This document shows positions 9,840 through 22,021 of a stretch of DNA of 64,000 bases, piece after piece. The DNA is from Rattus norvegicus (taxonomy: Eukaryota; Chordata; Mammalia; Rodentia; Muridae). Where the stretch lies: positions 54,242,002 to 54,306,001 of the forward strand of contig NC_086037.1 in the NCBI RefSeq assembly GCF_036323735.1, in the 5' to 3' direction. The notes beneath the pieces are model-generated. The model worked only from the letters and a program-made list of their open reading frames with translations, did not search any database and was not told the DNA's origin. A program made the position numbers and the translations under genes. The first letter of the stretch is position 1. Each line of letters begins with the position of its first letter.

Positions 9840-10960
9840 GCAACGGCTTTGTTTTGATGTGGGGATGTCTGCAAGTGCGCTTGAAGCTGAAAACCACTTC
9901 AGACTGGAAATAGAAGACACTCTGAGGTGTCCCGTATGCCTTCACGATGATGGAGAGAACTGGAGTGTGCCTCTCCTTGTCTGATTTATACAACCCCCCA
10001 AATGCGATCTATTTTCTCTGTAGAAATAAACTTCCAATATTGATGTAAAGATGGAAGGCCCAGGCTGGAACTTAACTCTCCCTTTCCTGGGTTCTAATGA
10101 AAAGCATAATTAACAGAAATAGACTTTTTAGCTACCTGGAGATCTATGCCTTTCTCTTACTGTGTGAATCATGTGCCAGCATTCGCTTGAATCTTCCTGT
10201 GAAGAAGCTGTGGAGAAAGTGATCAGAATTTTAAAGTGGAATTTAATTCCACCAATTACGTGTTTGTGATCTTAGCGTCACGGACTCTGGGCAGCAGATA
10301 CAGAAACTGATGTCTGGGTTTTTGCTACAGGTTGTATTTGAAAGCTCATTGCCAGCTCCAGGGAAATAATTTAATTACAGGGTCATCCAGCTCCTAAAGA
10401 AAGCAAGGCATGGCCTTGTAGGAATGTCACTCCTGTGTTCGCATACTGTGCTTCCACTTCTGTCTTTATACATATAGACAGGGTTTTTTCCAACTCAATC
10501 TAACAGTTTTGATCTTCAATATATTTAATAATGAAGGTTATGATGAAATCTCACGGTAATTTCTGTATTTATGACAAAATATGATTATATAAATATTTCG
10601 CTTAGTTCCTTGTTAGTAACATCCCTGTTATATTTTGAAACTCCTAAGCAGTTTGACATGCTCAGTTGGGTCTTAGGACAAATGGGAGAGGTAAACTAGA
10701 GCAGTGGTTGTTGTCACTATTTTACTGACGATAAACGTGGACAAGGGGACACATTTTAATGTCAGACTTAAGGCTAAGACCAGGGGTTTCTGGTCAGGTA
10801 TTCTTGCCACTGCTATCAGCTGTCTCTGTTAATGTTTGACAACATTTTAGCATATCCAGCTAGAACCAATGAAATGCATGTATGCAAATGTTGATTGATC
10901 TTCAATGAGCCTTAGCGTCCTACCCACGCCCCACCCACCCCAGAGGGCCCAGCGGAGTAC
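9840..10960. other. Unique AT-rich non-coding DNA
   Basis: No repeat or coding signal was recognised. Low CpG, AT-rich homeobox-like motifs and lack of repeats around 10040-10640 would suit conserved non-coding sequence, but this is only an impression. Confidence 0.4.
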
Positions 10961-10967
10961 GGCCATT

Positions 10968-11005
<38 letters not shown>
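10968..11005 (+). repeat. (TTG)n microsatellite
   Basis: About 12 uninterrupted TTG units. Confidence 0.95.
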
Positions 11006-11006
<1 letters not shown>

Positions 11007-11009
11007 TTG

Positions 11010-12170
11010 CCCTTTATCAAATCACAGCCTGCCCTTGATTCTGAGGTCATTACAGACCTAGCTTGTTAGAAATTCGGTGTGAGCCGTTATAACGTCTTAC
11101 AGGTTTGCTGCCCAGGGATAGGTTCTACGAAAATTTGGGAAGCTGTCACTCGATGTGTTTTACAAAGTGGTTAGATATATTTTTTGCCTTCATACCCTTT
11201 TCTTAATAAAGCAGCATGTAAAGTTTGAAACTTAAAGTGGTTAAAATCAAGAATAAACTATTCCTTTGGGAATAGTTAACCTTAACCCTTTATGAGCCAG
11301 GTACCACTGTAGACCTGAAGCCCATGTCCACTTTGCAAAATGATTCTGTTGTACTATGAAGAAAAACATATTTACTGGCAAGGGAAGTCAGTCAGTATAG
11401 AAATTCACTTATCAAGAGATTAAATCAATTAAATATTAAAATCAGTTTCTGGTACACTAACATGTGCTTCTTCTTAAGACATTGATGTAGCCCAGTAGTA
11501 GATGTACTGCTCTAACGTTAAAAAGCAGCCATGGCCACAAAAGATGTTAGAGGCTTACACTGATATGTTTATGTAATACATAGATGGCTGTGATTTCTAT
11601 GGGTGATATTAATAATAGCATCGTTAATATTGCTGTGCTTTGTTTCCTATATTTGCAATGGAAGAAAGTTCAATGCTAATGAAAACAGAAAGGTTTTGTT
11701 CTGTTTCCCCAGTCCATGTTCATTGGCTTGCTGAACTCTCTCTAGTCCTTGGAAGTCTGTGGGTGTCTGGTAAGAGCCCCTCCCCCTGAGCAGTTTGTGC
11801 TCCTCCTATAGCGCCAGGCTGAGGCATCATTCCACAGAGCGTTAGCAACCCCGTCAGCTGAGACAGTGGCTACACTTCTGTGCCCGGAGTGCTCTACAAT
11901 CTTTCCAGCCTGGCCCCTGGCACTGCCCAGGATCTGAGTCAATCTGCTTTGTCCGTTCTGCAAGAGGGTCACTCCTGAGAACATAGACAATGCCTTGGAC
12001 TTTACATTACCACCAGCCAGCGCAGTATCCAACCACAGACTACTTTAAAATTTGAAGTTAAAGTTGGTTGTTTGCTTGGGTCAAATTCTCTCTTGGTCCC
12101 AGGTACTAAGATAACCCCATGGACCTGTCCTGTTTCCCCTTCAGTGCAAGTCTCAAGTAAGGACCTCTTT
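11010..12170. other. Unique non-coding DNA
   Basis: Nothing recognisable was seen apart from short open frames without splice support. Confidence 0.4.
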
Positions 12171-12180
12171 AAAGTCATAT

Positions 12181-12402
12181 GTTCAGGCCGGAGGGATAGC
12201 TCAGTTGTTAAGAGCACTTGTTGCTCTTGCAGAAGGCCCAGGTTTAATACCCAACATCCACAACCACCCATAAATCTAGGTCTATGGTTCTGCTGCTCTC
12301 TTCTGACCTCCTCAGGCACCAGGCACACACACGGTACACACATACATACATGTAGACAGAACACTCACACATAAAACAAAATGGATAAATCTAATAAAAA
12401 TT
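12181..12402 (+). mobile_element. B2 SINE, full length
   Basis: A tRNA-derived B2 starts at GCCGGAGGGATAGCTCAGTT and continues through TTAAGAGCACTTGTTGCTCT, TCTCTTCTGACCTCCTC and an AATAAAA-containing tail. A direct repeat AAGTCATAT at 12172-12180 and 12403-12411 is a plausible target-site duplication. Just downstream, ATATTAATGACC is duplicated with a 21-base period (12408 and 12429). Confidence 0.9.
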
Positions 12403-12444
12403 AAGTCATATTAATGACCATTAAGCTGATATTAATGACCCACT

Positions 12445-13690
12445 ATGACTAGTGCCTGAGGTTCAGATCTGTTCTACTCGTTGTAGACCCTCCTCTGTAA
12501 AGGGGAGGGGAGAGCAGGCTGGGCAAGGAGATGAAGGACTTTTTCCTGAGCTTTTCAGAACTTTACCAGTCAACTTTTAAAAGACAGGCAAACGGCTTTG
12601 ATGCTAAAGCCATTTATAATGTGTAAGTCCTCCCTAAAACTCTATGTACTGGAAAATCATTATTTAACATTTCCTTGAAAACCAGAACACCAATAATAAA
12701 GACACCCTCAGTCCTTAGCATGGATGTTTTATGTGGGCTGAACACAGATGCTCATATGCATAAAGCCACACTTTCAGACATACACTCGGCTTCTCAATAT
12801 TAATGTCACATAAAAATCAGGACTTATTCATGCATGCTGACTTAATTTTATGTGTACCTCCTTTTTCGCAGTAATAAATATTTGTCATTTCTGCGTAAAT
12901 GAATGAGTATTCACAGATCAAAGTGAGGCTGCATATTTCCTGGGCATATTTATTTTGATCTACAATGAACCCATTTATAACAGGAGAAGATGTACGTCAG
13001 AAAAGATAAAATTGGTGAAAATATAGCTGTTTTTATTATCGAGTAGCTGTCTCCCATTTAATATCATTCTTGCATGAATGCACGTTGAACCCCAGTCTTT
13101 GATTAACAGTTCAATGACACTCTATACATCCCCACAAAATGCCTGACTGGACTATGACATTAAACCTCACACATGTAAGTTATTAAATTGAAACTGGATA
13201 AAGTTCATTTTGCCCTGCCAATAGGGCAAAGACCCAAGTAAAATGTATCTTCCACACAAGGGTCATCAGTAAGGATATTTGGGGGAATGGATGCTAACAC
13301 ATCCTTTAGAGCCTGGCTCTGGTTCCAATACTCACACTTACTGTAGCAGAAAGTTGAAAATTACCATTCTGGGTTCTCATTCTCTTTAACATCCCCAAAT
13401 GGAATGTTATGGAAACTTAGAAGGGAAACCAAACAGTACAACTGTGGATGAAGGTTTCTGTGGATCAAGAATTGCTCTAAAAAAATTGGCCCCCATTTAG
13501 CTCCATTCTTTTGAGAGAAGGCAGCATGGGTGATCTCATCTATGTTTTGGCTTCTAAGGTCCACAGTTGATGCACACATACTCTTTACATATGCAGGCCC
13601 TTCTCTAATGTGATCATCTTTCTCTTGGGTTATCATTTCTTGTCTCAATTGCCTTGCTCTTTCAAAAATATCTTATATTCTTATTGGACT
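12445..13690. other. Unique non-coding DNA
   Basis: AT-rich sequence with no recognisable repeat or exon. The stretch 12860-13180 looks repeat-free and could be conserved, but I cannot test this. Confidence 0.4.
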
Positions 13691-14292
13691 GCTATCCCAA
13701 TTCTCTTGATTTGCTATACAACCCTGGAGTTCTTGAGAGGAGAAATCACCCAAACCTGAAAGTTAAGAAATATTTGAGAGGCTCCACCCAGCTGCTGTCT
13801 CAGATGGATGTAGAGATCCACAGCCAAACAGTGAATGGAGCTTGGGGACTCCTACAGAAGAGTTAGGGGAAGGATTAAGGACCCCAAAAGAGATAGGAAC
13901 TATACAGGAAGACCAATAGAGTCAACTAACCTGGATCCTTGGGACTCTCAGCGACTAGACTAAAAACCAAAGAGCACACATGGGCTGGACCTGGGCCTCC
14001 TGCACATATGTAGCAGATGTGCAGCTTGGGCTTCAACTGGAGTAGGGGCTACCCCAATAGCTGTTGCCTGTCTACGGGATATGTTCTTCTAGCTGAGCTG
14101 CCTTGTCTGGCCTCAGTGGGCAAAGATATGCCAAACCCTGCAAATATTTAATATGCCATGGTGGGGAGATACCCACGGAGGGCCTCCAGCCTCTCAGAAG
14201 AGAAGGGAAGGGGTTTGGGAAGGAGGGATTGTGGGAGGGGTGACTGGGAGAGGGCAGCGATTGAGACAGTAAGTAAATTTTTAAAAAACAAC
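13690..14292 (+). mobile_element. L1 3' end (end of ORF2 and 3' UTR), sense
   Basis: The segment carries L1 3' features in order: GCAGATGTGCAGCTTGGGCT, TGCCTTGTCTGGCCTCAGTG, GGGGAGATACCCACGGAGGG and GGGAGAGGGCAGCGATTGAG, ending near TAAGTAAATTT. It is 5'-truncated and diverged, consistent with an older rodent L1 subfamily (Lx type). Confidence 0.8.
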
Positions 14293-14994
14293 AGAAATAT
14301 TTTAGAGATCAATTAAACCTTCCTAGATATGCATAGAGAAATACTTACCAATACTTTTTCACAAATAAATATGGTCATTCCTAGTAGAAGAAATACTGTT
14401 GTATAATTCTGTTTACATCATTCCCAGGCAGAAGGGAAAATGTAACAAGAGGTACAGGCCACCCCAAATATATTAGGTGGTATAGCAAACACTTCTTTAT
14501 TATTCTAGCTGTGAGATAATTTCACAAAGAGACATAGCCTTTGCTTCACTTCCACAAGCACTGTAAACCTTTCTTGCGTATGTTTGGTTCTTAGTGATAT
14601 TTTAACTGCCTTGCACTGATTAGCCAGGGTGCTGGGTCTCACAGATGCATTTTCATGCAAGGAGGTCGGGTACTCAGCATGTTCTGCTTTCCTGCCCTCT
14701 CTGCCCCTCCCCTCACCCCCTCTTCTACTTCCGGTGCTGACCTAGACGGTTTCCTGTTGAAATTCACGTCAAATACAGACATGCAATCTTCTGTGTCTCC
14801 ATAAAAATCTACATTCTGCAAAGGGCAGCATCCATGAAGTGCTTGTGTCTCTGAGACTCACTTAATTTGCTTAACATGGCTCTCCATAGTCCCCAAAGTT
14901 TGTCCAGTTTTCTGCAAATAGCATAACTTCTTCCTTCTTCATGGCTGAAAAACAGTCCATTTTGTGTATACACCTCCCCCATTTTCTTTTTAAA

Positions 14995-16125
14995 AAATTA
15001 GAATTTCATGCATGAGTTCTATATTTACATAATTTTCAGACCTCCCTCTCCCCACTAACTCCTCCTAGGCCATCTTAAATTCACACCCTATTATTGTAGT
15101 ACACACATGAACACACAGGCGCGCACGCACACACAAGCACACACACACTTTCAACTTGCTGAATCCATTTGTTCTTGTATGCATGTATGCATCCTTAGGG
15201 CTAACCACTTGGAATTAAATAAAATATGGGGGTGGGGGCTCCTCCTTGCAAAAACCTGATTCTCCTCCTTTCGGTGACCATTAAATGCCTATAGCTTTCA
15301 TCTTGGGGTGGGGCCTTGTGAAATTGTCTCCATTCGTGTTGGTGTGGGATTTTCACTGTTCAAGTCCTGTTTAGCCGACCATATTAATGACACTTCATGG
15401 GTTCAGCTCCCCTGTCATATGTAGAAGATACTCAGTGCAGATGTCCTGGTCCTCTGGATCTTATGATACATCTGCCCCTCTCTCCCGTCATCCCTGAGCC
15501 TTAGGAGTAACAATAGTATTGTGCATGTATCCACTGGGGTTGGGCAACAGATGGTCGATTGTTCTTTGCATTTTGACCGGACATGGATTTCTGTGATGGT
15601 GTCCATTTGCTGTAATAATTAGCTTTTCTGAGGGCGGAAGAGAGCAACGCTTATCTGAGGGCATAAAGATAAGTATTCAGAATGCGGTTAGAAATGACAT
15701 TGGGTTAAGAAAGTGGTGGTAGTAGACTCTCCTCTAGGGTCCATGTGGGCAGTTGCCTGGGTTTACAATGCTGGGCATGAATTCTCTCCTATTGAGAAAC
15801 CTTAATTCCAATTGAACAGCTGTTGGCTATCCTGATATTTGTGCCACTCCTCACCCTGGTATATCCCGCACCCCGGTATATACCGCACCCCGGTATATAG
15901 TGCACCCTGGTATATAATGCACCCCGGTATATACCGTACCCTGGTATATAGTACCACGTCAGTTGTGGTCAGTAGACTTTACAGCTGTCCAGGTCTGTTG
16001 ACCGCTCTTTCTCCTTGGCAGCTTGCATGCCTCCTCCAGATACAATGGGAGCTGGTCCTCAGGAAAGAGGCTTTCTGGTCAGTTCCAGCCCAATGCTTCT
16101 AAGTCCTGTGTCCAAAGTGGTAAAC
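14995..16125. mobile_element. Rodent repeat inserted within the old L1
   Basis: This segment interrupts the antisense L1. It matches an abundant rodent interspersed repeat that I recognise by stretches such as GTGGGGCCTTGTGAAATTGT, AGCTCCCCTGTCATATGTAG and GAGCCTTAGGAGTAACAATA. I cannot assign the family name; it may be an L1-related (HAL1-like) element. The minisatellite at 15852-15953 lies inside it. Confidence 0.5.
15852..15953 (+). repeat. Minisatellite, six 17-bp units
   Basis: Six head-to-tail units of the type CACCCCGGTATATACCG fill exactly 102 bases. Units differ at a few positions. Two of the six carry the 12-base perfect palindrome CGGTATATACCG, so hairpin formation is possible. 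Confidence 0.93.
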
Positions 16126-16909
16126 TACATTCTCTTCATCTATTCCTCTGTTGACAGACACCTAGGCTAATTCCATGATATAGCTACTGTCCATAGACCA
16201 ACAATAAAAGCTGCCATGCAAATATGTTTGACGCCCCTTAGGTAAAGAGCCAGGAACTCGGCTGGGTCCTGTGGAAGGTCTATTCTTAGTTCTTTTGAAG
16301 GACACAGACTGTTTCAATTCCCACCACCAGGGTCTGCCGGTTCCCCTGTGTTTACATCCTTACCAGTGTCCATTGTTCTTTGCTTTCTTAATTCCTGGCA
16401 TCTCACAGGGGTGAGATGATGTAATCGGTGTAATTTTAAGTTTACCTCAAAGGTTTATTGGTCATTTGTCATTCATCTTTAAAGAACCGCCCATTCGTTT
16501 CATTGGCCCATTTGTTGGTTGATTGGGTTGTTTTATATCCTGTTATTTAGATCTTTTTAGGTTGTTTTTCTCTATTCTAGATACTATTCAACCCTCTGTC
16601 AAATGTGTGACCAGCAAAGATCTTCTCCCATTTTACAGACTGTCCCTTTAATCTTGTTCCCTCTGCTGGGCGGAAGCTTCTCTGCTTCTATGACGTCACA
16701 TTTTGTCAGCTGTTGGCAGTCTTTCCGAAGCAATCAGAGTCCCTTACAGGAACTCCTCTTCCATGCCTCTATCAAGAAGCATTTTCCCTACTTTTCCTTC
16801 TGCTTCAGGGAGAAGAAACCTCCTTACAAGGAAACCATGAAAGATCTGAGCATGTCTTCAGAGTACTGACTTGAAATAGAGACTACATTAACTCTATCAA
16901 TCTAACAGT

Positions 16910-17470
16910 CAACAAACTAGTTCAATGATCCAGAGTTTGACTATTTTACAAACAAAAAAAAAAGTCTTCTTGGTAATTGTTATCTATTAAATACAACCCC
17001 CATGCCTAGTAATGTAATGAATCCAAAAGAAAGGGAAATGATATGAGAGAGGTAGAAGGCGGTGGTGTTGAGGGCAGGAGGGAGGAAGCTTTGGGGATGG
17101 AGACAGACAGATCACCCTAGACAAATGTGCTCACTCTTTTAAATCACCTTACAAGATTGATGGATGAGGGGGCCGCACTGAAGTTAATAAATACAGATTT
17201 TCCTAAAGCATTCCATACACTGCAGAGTGAATTTTCACTTGCAAAATTAATTCAAATTGGGTAGACTGTGTGCAGGGTCACATAGATTGAAAATTGCCCA
17301 CAAAGCCATAAACAAAGAGCAGTGCAATGTCAGCTCCTCCCGTCTGGGCTGGAGGCAATATTGGTGGCATCCATGAGGACTGGGGGCCACCTCAGTGCCC
17401 CAGAACTACCCACCTACTAATCTCAAGGGAACTACAGAATCCACATAGGATGTATCAGGGGGAAAGGTAC
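16910..17470. other. Unique non-coding DNA
   Basis: No recognisable repeat beyond a short A run near 16953-16962, and no coding signal. Confidence 0.4.
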
Positions 17471-17490
17471 AGTTAGAAGACAGAGAGTTG

Positions 17491-17588
17491 GGGCTGGGGA
17501 TTTAGCTCAGTGGTAGAGCGCTTACCTAGGAAGCGCAAGGCCCTAGGTTCAGTCCCCAGCTCCAAAAAAAAAAAAAAAAAAAAAAAAA
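17491..17588 (+). mobile_element. ID SINE, sense, young
   Basis: A complete ID body (GGGCTGGGGATTTAGCTCAG to CCCCAGCTCC) carries an uninterrupted A tail of about 26. The 13-base target-site duplication AGACAGAGAGTTG is perfect at 17478-17490 and 17589-17601. A pure long tail and perfect duplication argue for recent insertion. Confidence 0.97.
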
Positions 17589-17601
17589 AGACAGAGAGTT
17601 G

Positions 17602-19625
17602 AAAGTAAGAGTGGAGAACGGAATTTAGTATAGGGGATACTTTGTAGCAAGTGAGAGTAGGCAAGAGGATTGCTGGGGGATGGCTACAAATGCTTTTTTA
17701 TTTTAGTTATTAAAACACTGCTTTGGAAAAGCATGATGTCACTAAAATAGGGTCATTCTCTTTTTTGTTGGACTCTGAAATGCTATGTCCCCACGTGCTT
17801 CAGGTTTGAATTCATACAATGAAATTCAACGAAATGACAGGAAGGCAAAGGGAACTGGTTCAAAAATATTGTGGTGCTTATTAAATGAAACCATTAGGTT
17901 ATCAGTAATTCACCCCAATACGTGATGAAGACAGTATAATCATTCCGAGAAACCTTCACAGAGGAGTCCTTCAGATTGAAACAAAGGAAAGCATCTCCAA
18001 GTCATGTTCTGTAAGTGCCGGGCAATCCTTAATATTGTATCTGATTGGACTGTTGGAATTCTTAAATGCCATAAAATTTTCATTGTTTGGAAACAGAATA
18101 GGGTCTTTTAAAGTAAACAGGATAAAACTGGGCATTTCTTCTGCTGATAGTGTCATCTACCCGAGCCTCTCCACATTCACCATGTCCCCATCCTCTCGGC
18201 CACATGGTTGGAGGGAAGGGTATCCTCACCCTGCAGTTACAAAGGTGAAGACTGAGATGAGTCTGAGACGAGAAGAAGGAGATGAGCGGTTTACACTGGG
18301 TCGTTCGTAAATGACAAGGTTGTGACTCGTTATGAATGGCTAACATCAGCATCTCCCCAGTAAGCAAGATGCCTTAGAAGAGACTGCCTTGGAAGCCTTA
18401 TTCCTAGGGTCTGATCTCGGCTTTGACTTTCACCCCTGACGAAATAAATGACATAGTAAAAGGCCCTGATAGGGAATCTGAGCTATAGAAGGTACCAACA
18501 ATGTTTAATTTGTTTTCTTCCTCTATGCATTTGTACTTCTTCATCCAATAGCTATCAAGACCTTGGTGGATGCTCAGCCCTGTTGGCTCCTCAGGTCAGT
18601 CATCCTAGCTCCTCTTGCTAAGTTCACATCTCCTGAGTCTGGCTAGCAGCTCCAAGAGAGAAGACCCCTTGCATCTGCCTACAGTGTCTCCAGCTCCAAG
18701 CACATGATAACGAAACACCTCATCCCTTCAAAACTCTGTTAAGCTGTGGTTAAAGCACCACGTGCTTCATCCCCACACACGGCAGCAAGAACAGAATAGC
18801 CCATAACCCCACTGTCCACACTGAAAGAGTAGAAGTCCTGGAGCACCAGCTACGTACATAGAAGCTCCTATGTGCAATACCAACGCCACATTCTTGCTGA
18901 AGCCCCTCCTAAGACGTCCCCGTTCTCGGTCCCACAAGACAAAAGCAGATGGACATATAGTGCCTACAAATCATAAAAGCCGCAGATATCACGTCCCACA
19001 ATCGGATCCCTTGTGTGGTTTTCAGAAAGACGGCCTTGGCCACGCCCACCCTCCCCTTCCGCATTAAGACTTATTGCAGTTGGGTGAGCGTACCTGAAGT
19101 CTCCAGCAAGGTGTCAGGTGTAATTTAGCACGGCCAGATGAATTATGGGATTGCCCTTTAGGAAAAGGCCGGGAGCCCAGCCCTGCCTGTCAAATAGGTC
19201 CCTGCCTTCTAGTGAACTCTGCAGGTGAATGAATCAGTATTTGGCACATCAGCATTTCGCAGAGTGTCCATGCTAATGTCTTTCTGAAATGAAACCGAGA
19301 AAGCTGTTAACCTCAGTTAGCTAGGTGTCCCCTCTGTGACCGGGATAAATCATCAGTGTGGAGTCCAAGGATCCTGTCCTTACTGCTGTGGGAAATTAGG
19401 GCTGGAGCTCTGGAGAGATATTCATAGGATGGGGGAGGGGAGGACTCCAAATCTCAGAATGCTAAATATGGATTATTTCTCTTACAAAAAAGAAATCGCT
19501 ATCACTTCTCCTTACCCCCGCCCAGTTTTTAATTTAGTTCAATTGGATATTTTTATTTACCTTTTTTGTGTATGTGTGCAAACCTTTGATGTCTGTGTCT
19601 GCCGTACGGGCATTTACATGGTACA
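17602..19625. other. Unique non-coding DNA, about 2 kb
   Basis: I recognise no repeat, RNA gene or exon here. Short open frames on both strands around 18035-18367 overlap one another and lack codon or splice support. Confidence 0.4.
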
Positions 19626-19629
19626 TCTG

Positions 19630-19965
19630 TGGACGTTTCTCTTAGTTCCTGTTCTATCGCTGTGAGGAAAGACACCCTGATGCAGGCAACTGAAAACACG
19701 AAGTATTTAACTGGGAGCTTGCTTACCGTTTCATAGGGTTTGCCCATGACCATCATGGCAGGGAACATGGTGGCAGGCATGGCGCTGGTGCAGTAGCCAA
19801 GGGCTTACATCCTGATCCACAGGCAAGAAGCAGAGTGAGGGTAGGCCTGGCACGAGCTTTTAAAACCTCAAAGCTCCCCATCTCTGTGACACACATCCCC
19901 CAATCAGGCCATACTTCCTAATCCTTCCTAAACAATCCACCAACCAGGGCACCTCTACAATGCGC
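19630..19965. mobile_element. LTR-type rodent repeat, copy A
   Basis: The segment TTAGTTCCTGTTCTATCGCT, AACTGGGAGCTTGCTTACCG, CATGGCAGGGAACATGGTGG and CATACTTCCTAATCC is a diverged member of the repeat family seen better at 50719-51036, where a 5-base target duplication and TG/CA ends are visible. Confidence 0.6.
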
Positions 19966-20142
19966 ATGTGTGGACATGCGCATATGTAGAAACTTCCAGA
20001 AGATCTCACACCTGAAAAATCTGACAGTCACTGGAGGAGTAGCCACAGTTAACCAGCCAGAGATTCTCTACCATTTCTTGAATGTCTTCCCAAGGCTCCG
20101 ATTCAAATAGCATCCCTATGAACACCATAGATGAGCTTTGTG

Positions 20143-20264
20143 GGGGTTGGGGATTTAGCTCAGTGGTAGAGCGCTTGCCTAGCAAGCTCAAGGCCCTGGG
20201 TTCGGTCCCCAGCTCCGAAAAAGAAAAAAAAAAAAAAAAGAAAGAAAAAGAAAAGAAAAGAAAG
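20143..20264 (+). mobile_element. ID SINE, sense, with GA-rich tail
   Basis: The ID body runs from GGGGTTGGGGATTTAGCTCA to CCCCAGCTCCG and continues into a long AAAG/AAAAG tail. Flanks GATGAGCTTTGTG (20130-20142) and GACGAGCCTTGTG (20265-20277) form a 13-base target duplication with two differences. Confidence 0.95.
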
Positions 20265-20629
20265 GACGAGCCTTGTGAGTTGGGAGTCACTAGTTCTGGT
20301 TGGGAAGTTGGGAAGATGCAGAACTTCCCTAGTCCTGGCAGCTACTGCGCAAACAGGCCATGGGGCATCAGGCAGAGGGATCGTTTCCTCTGACAAGCCA
20401 GTACACAGAGAGCGCTGTGACCTTTTCATGCTTCTTTGTGCCCTGAAGGCTCTTGTCTCCCACCTCTAGCCATCCCAAGGAAAGCCTACTTATTACCTGA
20501 TATCACCAGGCCTTGATAATGTACAACGAGGTAGACAGTCGCTTTGATTAGCCCCAATGGGGATGTTACTCCCTCTCACCTTTTCTTCCAAGGATTCTGA
20601 ACTTTTAAAGAAAAATAGATGATTGACTT

Positions 20630-20695
20630 TTTAAATTTTTATTTTATTTTTTTACTTATTCACTTTACATTCCATTCACTGCCTCCCTCCCGGTT
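20630..20695 (-). mobile_element. L1 3' end remnant, antisense
   Basis: TTCACTTTACATTCCATTCA followed by CTGCCTCCCTCCCGG resembles the antisense 3' end of old rodent L1 elements. The match is short. Confidence 0.35.
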
Positions 20696-20954
20696 GAAAG
20701 TTTTAAATTGAGATTCACAACTAAATGCTCAGAGGAAGGGAGAAGAAAGATGCTGGAAGATCGTCAACTAGAAGGGAAACAAAATAGTAACGGTGATACA
20801 CGGTCGTCAGAACAGTCTTGGACTCACGCTACCAAACTTTTACATTCCAGAGGAAAAAAATAGAAAAGTATAAACCGTGAAAAAGGCAATGGGGTTGGGA
20901 GGGGGCTTACAGGGACCTACCCACTGTGCTTGGACAGGTCAGGTTTTGCTTTGT

Positions 20955-21034
20955 TTTGTTGCAGTGCTGGGGGCAGAACATAGTCTCGCCTCCACCAGGC
21001 AAGAGTACTGCTGCTGAGCTGTTTCCCCAGCCCA
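20955..21034 (-). mobile_element. Degenerate ID/B4-type SINE
   Basis: The antisense pattern GCTGGGGGCAGAACATAGTC to GAGCTGTTTCCCCAGCCC preserves a tRNA-like ID/B4 head with many changes. Confidence 0.5.
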
Positions 21035-21449
21035 AAAGGAGCTTTGAGTGTCTCTTTTAATTGTTCGCTTGACGGAGGGAGAAGCTGGCTTCTATGGCTT
21101 CTTTTTTTTTTTTGAGATTATATAGAATTTTTACAAAAAGCGAAACTGAATCTCAGACATGTTAACAAGCCTTCCCAGGATGCAAAGCCTTTACTATTGA
21201 AATATTAGGTGCTCGGTGTAAAGTCTCGGGTGAAGTCTCGGGTTCCTGCTGAACCTGAAGTTTTAGACCTGGCATTGCATGCATTCTACCCTGGGCTACA
21301 CTCTCAGCCTATGAAGATGGTCTGCAGGAGTTCCTTTGCTTTCAAACCCCAGTGCGGTGATTATAAGTAAGGAGATGATAAGGCTCATTTAGCCTTCCTT
21401 GTTTAGAGAAAACAGCCTTTATTTTTTGTTGACTTTGACTCTTATGTTT

Positions 21450-21530
21450 ATAGGGCTGGGGATGGAGCTGGGACCTTACCCATGTTAAGCAGAGGCTCAG
21501 CCACTGACCTGTGTCCCCAGACCATCTTCA
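21450..21530 (-). mobile_element. Degenerate ID/B4-type SINE
   Basis: GGGCTGGGGATGGAGCTGGGACC to CCACTGACCTGTGTCCCCAG preserves an antisense ID-like head. A B1-like antisense portion may follow to about 21690, which would make it a composite B4, but this part is weak. Confidence 0.4.
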
Positions 21531-21922
21531 TCTTCTATTTTGAGAGGAGATCCCACTGAGTTGGCTAAGCCAGCCAGGCATTTTCCCTGCAACCTAGGCA
21601 GGCCTTGGATTTGCAGTCTTCCTGCCACAACTTTCTGCATATCTGAAATTGCAGGTCTGGGCCACAAGGCTCCAGTCCAGACATGTTTGCCACACTCAGG
21701 ACCCACCCACTCGCCACCATAGAACCACACCAATCCGATAGCTTCTCCTACCCTCCGTAGGTACTCATGCTCCATCCATGATACTGAACATACCTCTGAG
21801 TGACGTTTATGCCCTCATGTTGTAATTGAGTTGTCCATTGCTTTTAATAAGTTATGAATTTCATGAGATTTGTCAACCTCAGCCATCTCCACCTGTACCA
21901 CTATAGTTAGAAAGAAGAAAAG

Positions 21923-22021
21923 TGGGATTGGGGATTTAGCTCAGTGGTAGAGCGCTTGCCTAGCAACCGCAAGGACCTGGGTTCAGTCCCCAGCTCCGAA
22001 AAAAACAAAAGAAAAAAAAAA
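21923..22021 (+). mobile_element. ID SINE, sense
   Basis: The body GGATTGGGGATTTAGCTCAG to CCCCAGCTCCG is complete with an A-rich tail. A 14-base direct repeat AGAAAGAAGAAAAG lies at 21909-21922 and 22022-22035. Confidence 0.95.

Larger units (their letters stand above)
14868..16905 (-). mobile_element. Old L1, antisense, interrupted
   Basis: Two pieces of the same antisense ORF2 flank a later insertion. The left piece (about 14868-14995) contains GTCCAGTTTTCTGCAAATAG and ATGGCTGAAAAACAGTCCAT. The right piece (about 16125-16905) contains ACATCCTTACCAGTGTCCAT, GGTGAGATGATGTAATCGGT and CTTCTCCCATTTTACAGACT. These are recognisable L1 ORF2 landmarks in the right order. The copy is heavily mutated and has no open frame. 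Confidence 0.7.

Noticed and set aside
17491..17588. tRNA-like gene with A and B boxes
   Set aside because: This and the other six copies are ID SINEs: the same tRNA-Ala-like head, an A tail and target duplications. They are not tRNA genes.
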